Shown here: positions 1 to 5,009 of the stretch, piece after piece
Layout of the letters: each line of letters starts with the position of its first letter
How positions within the stretch are numbered: position 1 is the first letter of the stretch
From: JBFXAN01 sp050184225
GTDB taxonomy: Bacteria > Chloroflexota > Dehalococcoidia > CAUJGQ01
NCBI GenBank assembly: GCA_050184225.1
Contig: JBFXAN010000240.1
Coordinates: 1 to 7,671 of the forward strand
DNA length: 7,671 nt
Reading direction: 5' to 3'
Notes under the pieces: generated by a model
Databases searched by the model: none
Told to the model about the DNA's origin: nothing
Seen by the model: only the letters and a program-made list of their open reading frames with translations
Position numbers and translations under genes: made by a program

Positions 1-105
1 GAGTTTGCCGCCGTCAAATCATCGCTCGACACGGCCGGCGCATCGCTGGGCGTCCAGGTGAACATCCAGCGACGCGAGATCTTCGACGCGATGCACCGAG
101 TGTAG
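1..105 (+). CDS. ACT domain protein, UPF0237 type (C-terminal end only)
   Basis: The window opens in frame inside a gene; 34 codons remain before the TAG stop at 103-105. The visible tail ends in VQVNIQRREIFDAMHRV, which matches the usual ending of the small (about 90-residue) UPF0237 ACT-domain proteins, where an IQ..(D/E)IF.AMHR(I/V) tail closes the protein. ACT domains are regulatory ligand-binding modules, often for amino acids; the ligand and role of this family are not established. The gene lies directly upstream of a DUF711/UPF0210 gene in the same direction, a pairing found in many bacteria, which strengthens the assignment. The start and most of the domain lie outside the window. The family call rests on the tail and on context. 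Confidence 0.72.
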   Translation, partial: EFAAVKSSLDTAGASLGVQVNIQRREIFDAMHRV

Positions 106-178
106 CGGCAGTGGGCAGTCGGCAATCGGCAATGGAACACCGTACTCGCCATTGCCGATTGCCGACTGCCCATTGCCG
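106..178. repeat. 30-bp inverted repeat made of heptad units
   Basis: Arms 106-135 and 149-178 are complementary at 29 of 30 positions, with a 13-base loop at 136-148. The only mismatch, g111 against t173, is a G-U wobble in a plus-strand RNA. Each arm is four heptads of consensus [CG]GGCA[AG]T followed by GG: on the left cggcagt, gggcagt, cggcaat, cggcaat; the right arm reads cggcaat, gggcagt, cggcaat, cggcaat on the other strand. The stem begins on the base after the upstream stop codon and its last base is the first base of the next gene's Shine-Dalgarno (178-182). No T-run follows, so it does not look like an intrinsic terminator. It resembles dispersed intergenic heptamer repeats such as the STRR sequences of cyanobacteria; kinship to any named family is inference. 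Confidence 0.93.
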
Positions 179-193
179 GGAGCGCAACGACTC

Positions 194-1558
194 ATGACCT
201 TTGCCGATGAGGAGATCCTCGAAACGATCCGGATGGTGACGGTGGAGCGGCTTGACATCCGCACCGTCACGCTCGGCATCAACCTGCTTGATTGCGGGCA
301 TCCTGACATTGAGGTTGCAGCGGAGCGGGTCTACTCGAAGGTGACGCGGGCGGCGCGCGATCTGGTGCGTCATGCCGACGCCGTCGCGGCGGAATACGGC
401 ATCCCCATTGTGAACCGGCGCGTCTCGGTGACGCCGATCGCCTGGGTGGCAGCGGTGTCGGGCGAGGCCGACCCGACGCCGTTCGCCCGCGCTCTGGACC
501 GTGCTGCCGCCGAGCTTGGCATCGACTTCGTCGGCGGCTATTCGGCGCTGGTGCATAAGGGCGCCTCGTCGAGCGACAGCCGTCTGATCGACTCCCTACC
601 CGAAGCACTGGGGACGACGGCGAAGGTCTGCGGTTCGGTGAACGCGGCAACCAGCCGGGCGGGCATCAATATGGATGCGGTCCGTCAGTTGGGCGTGCAG
701 ATCCTGGCGCTCGCGCGGACCACCGCCGCGACGCAGGGGTCAGGCTGTGCCCGATTTGTCGTCTTTGCCAATGCGGTTGAGGACAACCCGTTCATGGCCG
801 GGGCCTTTCACGGCGCGGGTGAGGCGGACGCCGTGCTCCATGTGGGCGTCAGCGGGCCGGGGGCGGTGCGGGCGGCGCTGGAGGCGCTCGGCGCCGGGGC
901 CGGGCTGCAGCAGGTGGCGGAGGAGATCAAGCGGACGGCGTTCAAGGTAACGCGGGCCGGGGAGTTGATCGGCCGCGATGTCGCGCGGCGGTTGGGCGTG
1001 CCCTTTGGTGTGGTCGATCTTTCGCTCGCGCCAACACCGGCGGTGGGCGACAGCGTGGCGGCGATCCTCGAGTCGATCGGCGTGGAGATGGTGGGCGGCT
1101 GGGGGAGCACGGCGGCGCTGGCGCTGCTGACCGACGCGGTGAAGAAGGGCGGCGCGATGGCATCGGCGTCCGTCGGCGGGCTGTCGGGTGCGTTCATTCC
1201 GGTGAGCGAGGATGCGGGCATGGACGCGGCGGTAGCCTCCGGCGCGCTCAGCCTGGAGAAACTGGAAGCAATGACCTCGGTCTGCTCCGTCGGCCTCGAC
1301 ATGATCACGCTGCCGGGCGACGTGACGCCGGAGTTGGTCGCGGCGATCATCGCCGACACGCTGGCGATCGGGGTGATCAATCAGAAGACGACCGGCGCCC
1401 GGTTGGTGCCGGTGCCGGGCGCCGCGCCGGGGGACGTGGTCGAGTTTGGCGGGCTGCTCGGCCGGGGCACGGTGATGGATGTGAACCGGAGCAGCCCGGC
1501 GCGGTTGGTACATCGCGGCGGCCGGATTCCTGCACCACTGCTCAGCCTGCGTAACTGA
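194..1558 (+). CDS. DUF711 / UPF0210 family protein, full length
   Basis: This 454-residue protein has the usual length of UPF0210 (about 450). The family signatures occur in order: TVTLGINLLDC (24-34), IPIVNRRVSVTP (70-81), GGYSALVHKG (114-123), LIDSLPEAL (131-139), GINMDAV (157-163), FANAVEDNPFMAGAFHG (191-207), KRTAFKVTRAGELIGR (246-261), DLSLAPTPAVGDSV (275-288), GGLSGAFIPVSEDAGM (328-343), SVCSVGLDM (362-370) and VEFGGLLGR (416-424). The family is soluble and presumably cytoplasmic; its reaction is unknown, although a structural relation to pyruvate formate-lyase-like folds has been noted. No signal peptide or membrane segment is visible. ATG 194 is chosen because homology begins with its residues and a GGGAG lies at 178-182 (11-base spacing, slightly long). 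A TTG at 152 would put the first 14 residues inside the inverted repeat. It is probably co-transcribed with the ACT-domain gene, but the intervening hairpin could process or attenuate the message or lower translation. Confidence 0.95.
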   Translation: MTFADEEILETIRMVTVERLDIRTVTLGINLLDCGHPDIEVAAERVYSKVTRAARDLVRHADAVAAEYGIPIVNRRVSVTPIAWVAAVSGEADPTPFARALDRAAAELGIDFVGGYSALVHKGASSSDSRLIDSLPEALGTTAKVCGSVNAATSRAGINMDAVRQLGVQILALARTTAATQGSGCARFVVFANAVEDNPFMAGAFHGAGEADAVLHVGVSGPGAVRAALEALGAGAGLQQVAEEIKRTAFKVTRAGELIGRDVARRLGVPFGVVDLSLAPTPAVGDSVAAILESIGVEMVGGWGSTAALALLTDAVKKGGAMASASVGGLSGAFIPVSEDAGMDAAVASGALSLEKLEAMTSVCSVGLDMITLPGDVTPELVAAIIADTLAIGVINQKTTGARLVPVPGAAPGDVVEFGGLLGRGTVMDVNRSSPARLVHRGGRIPAPLLSLRN

Positions 1559-1566
1559 CGGCAGTA

Positions 1567-1628
1567 GTTCACCGCCAGGACACCAAGAGAACACAGAGAA
1601 CTTGGCCCCTTGGTGTCTCGGTGGTGAC
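1567..1628. repeat. Imperfect inverted repeat with internal 9-base periodicity
   Basis: Arms 1567-1587 and 1609-1628 pair at 16 of 19 aligned core positions around a 21-base loop. The shared core reads TCACC.CC..GACACCAAG. The heptamer AGAGAAC occurs at 1586-1592 and again at 1595-1601, a period of 9, and CTTGG occurs at 1601-1605 and 1609-1613. The sequence style (GACACCAAGAGAACACAGAG) is like dispersed intergenic repeats seen in various bacterial genomes. It begins 9 bases after the DUF711 stop and ends 6 bases before the lodA promoter-like element. The second arm is not followed by a T-run, so a standard intrinsic terminator is not supported, although a hairpin could still act at the 3' end of the upstream message. 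It is unrelated in sequence to the heptad repeat at 106-178. Confidence 0.7.
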
Positions 1629-1634
1629 TCGTCC

Positions 1635-1643
1635 TGGTATGAT
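1635..1643 (+). promoter_or_regulatory. Extended -10 promoter-like element upstream of lodA
   Basis: TGGTATGAT fits the extended -10 pattern TGnTATAAT, with 5 of 6 matches in the hexamer (1638-1643) and TG at 1635-1636. No good -35 lies 16-18 bases upstream, which is tolerable for extended -10 promoters. Transcription would start near 1650, giving a short leader of about 30 bases before lodA. It sits just downstream of the inverted repeat at 1567-1628, suggesting that lodAB has its own promoter separate from the DUF711 unit. Based on sequence match only. Confidence 0.45.
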
Positions 1644-1681
1644 GCCCGCGTTCCGGCGAGACGATTCGGCGCGAGGGTGTG

Positions 1682-3595
1682 ATGAAGCGACGCGACTTTC
1701 TTCGATACGGCGCGATGGGAATGGTGGCAGCCAGCTCATCGTCGGTGTTCGGTCCGCATCGAAGCCGTGCAATTTCGTCGTCTGAGTCAATCGTGCGCTG
1801 CGTGATCCATCCGGCGATCGGCGTCGCGCGGGTGGGCAACAGCCCGGATCAGTACTTTCTCGGGCCGGAGGTGCCGGGGCCACATCCACTCCCAGATGGT
1901 GGGTTCAAGGATCAGGCGGGGCGGCTGAAGCGACAAGCGGCGCGGTTCCGCGTCTATGGACTCGACGCCGATGGCCGCGTGGTCAGGGAACTGACGGCGG
2001 CCGATGCGGAGATCACCTGGCGCGTCCATCTCGCCAACAGCAAAGCGGCCTGGTTCAACTTTGAGACGGCCTTCGATATACCGGAAGCGACCGGACAGCC
2101 GGTGATGCCGGATTCGCCACCGGGCACGCCGCTGGTGGTACCGCGCCGCAATGCGGCGGTGACCGGCGCCGACCGTGCCGCGCTGACGATCGATCCGGGG
2201 GAGCGTGCCATTGCCGGGGCGAACACCAACGGCGATGGCGCCGATTCCCGCTATGCCTGTGACACCGGCCGATTCTTCAACACGCCGGTCTATTTGGGTG
2301 AGGTACGCACGGACGCGGCCGGACGATTGCTCGTGCTCGGCGGCAGGGGGGATTCCGCGCCGGTGATGGCGGGCGCCCGTGCCTCGACCTTTGCCAACAA
2401 CGACGGCTGGCACGACGACACGGCGGACGGGCCGGTTGACGCCACCGTGCGGATTGGTGGCCGCGAGCTGGAGGCAGAGGGCGCCTGGGTGGTGGTCGCG
2501 CCGCCCAACTATGCGCCGGGCATCCAGTCGATCGTGACGATGTACGACCTGATGTTCGAGGTGGCGACACGGCTCGAACCGGAGCGGGCGCCGCGGCGGC
2601 CATCGTTCACCCGCCAGATCTATCCGCTACTGGCACGGCATGTCGATCACCAGTGGGTGAATGCCGGCTTCCTGCGTGACTTCGGCTGGGGCGCGCCGGG
2701 GAACTTCCTCGCACCGGACACGTTTGCTCTGCTTGCGAATGCGAGTGAATCGTCACGGACGCTCCGGACCCAGGTGTTCCAGCAGTTCCGTGATCCGGCC
2801 TATCTCCGGCAGGACTACGACAACCTGCCGCCGTACTACGGCGATGGGATCGCCCTGCCGCCGATCTCGCCGCGCCAATGGATGGCCGTGCTCTCGATCC
2901 AATACGGCTGGCTGCAACAATGGGCAAACGGCGACTTCGATGACGATTGGCCGGAGGGAGGGTTACAGTTCCCGTCGAGGCTCGAAGACCTCCCGATCGA
3001 CGAGCAGCCGGCGGCGCTCGATCGGGCGGTGTTGGACGAGTGCCTAGGCGGGCCGTTCCATCCCGGATGCGAGATGACCTGGCCGATGCGGGTTGCCTCA
3101 ATGTACGAGTCGCCGTTCCGACTGCGACGCAGACAAGGGGCTGAACCCGACTGGGGCGCGCATATGACATCGGCGATCGCGCTCGCGCCGAACGGACCCC
3201 TAAGTGGCAGCGGCCCGGGCGACATCACCCGCTGGATGGCGGTGCCGTGGCAGACAGATACATCGAGCTGCCGGTCCAACTATGTGCCGGGGGTCGATCT
3301 CTACCTGCCGACCTTCTGGCCGGCCCGCGTACCCAATCACATCCTCACGACGGCCAACTATCGGATCGTGCTCGATCAGGGCGCGGGTATGGCCGCGCGG
3401 GAGACGGCGTTCCGCGATCGGACCGAGTGGCTGCGGTCGTCGACAATACGCGGCCAGCAGGCGATCGACTTAATCAACGAATTCATCGGCGAGTGGAGCC
3501 GCTACGGGGTGGTTACGCAACAGGTTGGACCAGCGGACGCGGCGTTCCCAGACACATTCTGGGTCGAGACAGGATACGAAGGGAGCACTTCCTGA
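1682..3595 (+). CDS. lodA: LodA-family CTQ quinoprotein amino-acid oxidase, Tat-exported
   Basis: This 637-residue protein is of the LodA/GoxA family, enzymes that oxidatively deaminate amino acids (LodA: lysine epsilon-amino group; GoxA: glycine), releasing ammonia and hydrogen peroxide. The substrate here cannot be read from sequence. The N-terminus carries a Tat signal, KRRDFLR at 2-8, then a mildly hydrophobic stretch, with cleavage likely near Ala30. Family signatures follow: IHPAIGVARVGNSPDQYFLGPEVPG (42-66), AARFRVYGLD (86-95), ITWRVHLANSKAAWF (111-125), FANNDGWHDDTADGPVDA (237-254), GGPFHPGCEMTWP (456-468), GDITRWMAVPWQTDTSSC (513-530) and LPTFWPARVPN (542-552). The CTQ cofactor is probably built from Cys530 and Trp546: Asp526 lies four residues before Cys530, as Asp512 does before Cys516 in LodA. 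This pairing is inferred. ATG 1682 is preferred to GTG 1679; GAGGG lies at 1673-1677. The stop overlaps the lodB start. LodA of Marinomonas is longer (726 residues). Confidence 0.93.
   Translation: MKRRDFLRYGAMGMVAASSSSVFGPHRSRAISSSESIVRCVIHPAIGVARVGNSPDQYFLGPEVPGPHPLPDGGFKDQAGRLKRQAARFRVYGLDADGRVVRELTAADAEITWRVHLANSKAAWFNFETAFDIPEATGQPVMPDSPPGTPLVVPRRNAAVTGADRAALTIDPGERAIAGANTNGDGADSRYACDTGRFFNTPVYLGEVRTDAAGRLLVLGGRGDSAPVMAGARASTFANNDGWHDDTADGPVDATVRIGGRELEAEGAWVVVAPPNYAPGIQSIVTMYDLMFEVATRLEPERAPRRPSFTRQIYPLLARHVDHQWVNAGFLRDFGWGAPGNFLAPDTFALLANASESSRTLRTQVFQQFRDPAYLRQDYDNLPPYYGDGIALPPISPRQWMAVLSIQYGWLQQWANGDFDDDWPEGGLQFPSRLEDLPIDEQPAALDRAVLDECLGGPFHPGCEMTWPMRVASMYESPFRLRRRQGAEPDWGAHMTSAIALAPNGPLSGSGPGDITRWMAVPWQTDTSSCRSNYVPGVDLYLPTFWPARVPNHILTTANYRIVLDQGAGMAARETAFRDRTEWLRSSTIRGQQAIDLINEFIGEWSRYGVVTQQVGPADAAFPDTFWVETGYEGSTS
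3581..3585 (+). promoter_or_regulatory. Shine-Dalgarno that sets the lodB CTG start
   Basis: GGGAG (within GAAGGGAG, 3578-3585) lies inside the last codons of lodA, six bases before CTG at 3592-3594. No ATG, GTG or TTG is in frame at a suitable distance. The next in-frame starts downstream (GTG 3625, GTG 3628, ATG 3631) are inside the first strand of the FAD-binding fold, and the nearest upstream GTG (3493) would overlap lodA by about 100 bases. The site therefore argues for a CTG start coupled to lodA termination. Confidence 0.6.
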
Positions 3596-4746
3596 CATCC
3601 GAACGCGAGCGGCGGTTTGATGTCGTGGTGATGGGGGGAGGTTCTGCCGGAGCGTCGACGGCGATTGCCCTGGCAAAATCCGGCGCGGTCGTGCTGCTCG
3701 TCGAGCGGCGGGCGGGATGCAGGGTCACGTTCGGCGAGAGTCTACCGCCCTCGGTTCGACCCTTGCTGCATCAACTCGGGATCTGGGACGCATTCCTCGC
3801 CACAGAACCACGACCCTGCTACGGCAATCGGTCGGCCTGGGGCGGTGACGGTCGCGTCGTCGCATACGACTTCATCCTCGATCGAAATGGCCACGGCTGG
3901 CACATCGACCGCGGAAGCTTCGAGGCGATGCTCCAAGCGGCGGCGGTGCGAGCGGGCGCCGGCCTGCTTCGTGGTACGCGCATCGACGAGATTGACAGAG
4001 ATGCGGGTGGACAATGGCGCGTGCAACTCAGCGGGCCGGGGGGACAGTCCGTGGCGGCCGCGTCGTTTGTAGTGGACGCGAGCGGGCGTGCGGCGACGTT
4101 CGGGCGACGGCAGGGGTCGCGGCGACAACGATTCGACCGCCTCGTTGCGTCGACCGCGTTTCTCGATCGAGCCGGCGGTCGATCGTGTGAAGGCGTGACG
4201 TTGGTCGAGGCCGTACCGGAGGGGTGGTGGTATTCGGCGCCCGTGCCGGACGGCCGGCTCGCGGTTGCATTCTTCACCGATGCTGACCTGGAAGCCGCTC
4301 GTCTGGCGCGGACAGAGAATGGCTGGTGGAGCCTGCTGTCAGCGTCCCGCTCCACGCGGGAACGGATCGAGGAGTGCGGAACTCGACTGACGGAGACACC
4401 GCGCATCGTTGCAGCGGGAAGCAGCGTGCTGGGGCGAGTCACCGGAGATGGTTGGCTGGCTGTTGGTGATGCGGCGGCGACCCATGATCCGCTTTCGTCG
4501 CACGGGATCGGGGCGGCATTGGATGGCGGACTGCGTGCGGCGTCGGCGGTGCTGGCCCATCTCGACGGCGATGTGGATATGCTCACGCGGTATGCCGCTC
4601 AGCTATTCGAGGCGTATGCCCGGTATCTCTTGTTGTGGCGATCGTCGTATGCGGAGGAACGGCGCTGGCCGGACGCGCCGTTCTGGCGACGGCGGCACAA
4701 CGTTGCCCAGAGTCGGGTTTTCACCCCTGCAACCATCGACGGGTAA
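3592..4746 (+). CDS. lodB: LodB-type FAD-dependent oxidoreductase (CTQ maturation flavoprotein)
   Basis: From the CTG start the product is 384 residues, similar to known LodB/GoxB flavoproteins (about 370). It begins with an FAD-binding Rossmann motif, FDVVVMGGGSAGAS (9-22), with GxGxxG at 15-20, and an acidic end to the second strand (VERR, 37-40). GESLPP (48-53), GWWYSAPVP (211-219) and GDAAATHDPLSSHGI (292-306, second FAD contact) follow; this set is typical of LodB-like and tryptophan-halogenase-like flavoproteins, but the halogenase WxWxIP motif is absent. LodB-type proteins are required for CTQ formation in the adjacent LodA, probably by hydroxylating the precursor tryptophan. There is no signal peptide or membrane segment, so it should act in the cytoplasm before LodA leaves by Tat. 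Its CTG start overlaps the lodA stop by four bases (CTGA) with a Shine-Dalgarno at 3581-3585, implying translational coupling. The CTG start is inferred; the rest of the gene is clear. Confidence 0.88.
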   Translation: MTSERERRFDVVVMGGGSAGASTAIALAKSGAVVLLVERRAGCRVTFGESLPPSVRPLLHQLGIWDAFLATEPRPCYGNRSAWGGDGRVVAYDFILDRNGHGWHIDRGSFEAMLQAAAVRAGAGLLRGTRIDEIDRDAGGQWRVQLSGPGGQSVAAASFVVDASGRAATFGRRQGSRRQRFDRLVASTAFLDRAGGRSCEGVTLVEAVPEGWWYSAPVPDGRLAVAFFTDADLEAARLARTENGWWSLLSASRSTRERIEECGTRLTETPRIVAAGSSVLGRVTGDGWLAVGDAAATHDPLSSHGIGAALDGGLRAASAVLAHLDGDVDMLTRYAAQLFEAYARYLLLWRSSYAEERRWPDAPFWRRRHNVAQSRVFTPATIDG

Positions 4747-5009
4747 TGACTGACCAACTGTCCGACGAGGAGCAACTACAGTTTGCAGCGCGAATACTGC
4801 GCTGCGATGTGAAGAACCGCCGCCTCGACTGTACGCCACTTCGTCTTGAGCCTCCGTCGGGGGATTTCTCCTCGACTATGAGGCCGCCGCCACGCCGGCA
4901 GGATCGTTACGCTTCGCCGCATACCGCTCTGCCCAGTCGAACATTTCGGCGAGGACGTGGAGGATCGACTCGCGGGCGCGATAGCCGTGGCTCTCGTAGG
5001 GGAGGATGA
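4746..5009 (+). CDS. Doubtful small ORF overlapping the end of lodB
   Basis: An ATG overlaps the lodB stop (TAATG, 4744-4748), an arrangement often used for translational coupling, and opens an 87-codon frame starting MTDQLSDEEQLQFAARILRC. The first 43 or so codons lie in the free gap; the rest runs antisense through the 3' end of the S9 peptidase gene and becomes a low-complexity Arg/Gly/Ser/Pro-rich tail typical of shadow translation. There is no clear Shine-Dalgarno. About 63% of third positions in the first 46 codons are G or C, which is weak for this GC-rich segment. I recognise no family. It may be a chance frame, a decayed gene remnant or a small lodAB-associated protein; chance is most likely. 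Confidence 0.2.
   Translation: MTDQLSDEEQLQFAARILRCDVKNRRLDCTPLRLEPPSGDFSSTMRPPPRRQDRYASPHTALPSRTFRRGRGGSTRGRDSRGSRRGG
4785..4805. other. Small perfect hairpin in the convergent gap
   Basis: GCAGCGC (4785-4791) and GCGCTGC (4799-4805) form a perfect 7-bp GC-rich stem around a 7-base loop. It lies in the 129-base gap between the convergent ends of lodB (4746) and the S9 peptidase gene (4876). Neither strand shows a T-run after the stem, so it is at best an atypical transcription end signal shared by both genes, and may be chance. No better terminator is visible in the gap. Confidence 0.3.

Noticed and set aside
106..178. Intrinsic terminator for the ACT-domain gene
   Set aside because: The stem is strong but no T-run follows it, and the downstream DUF711 gene is the usual operon partner.
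152..193. Longer start for DUF711 at TTG 152
   Set aside because: The extra 14 residues would be encoded by the heptad inverted repeat and are not part of the family; ATG 194 begins where homology begins.
740..1594. 284-codon open frame on the - strand
   Set aside because: It is antisense to DUF711 and rich in Arg, His, Pro and Ala, typical of shadow translation.
3041..3250. CTQ from Cys454 or Cys463 with Trp518 or Trp523
   Set aside because: Neither cysteine has an Asp four residues before it, the arrangement described for LodA; the Asp526-Cys530-Trp546 set fits better. Not fully excluded without an alignment.
3247..3591. Longer lodB frame starting at GTG 3247
   Set aside because: It lies inside the conserved C-terminal coding region of lodA and its translation shows no family resemblance; FAD-protein homology begins only at about 3610.
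3592..4746. Tryptophan halogenase assignment for the flavoprotein
   Set aside because: It has the shared FAD-binding and GESLPP/GDAA motifs but lacks the halogenase WxWxIP motif, and it sits directly after a LodA gene.
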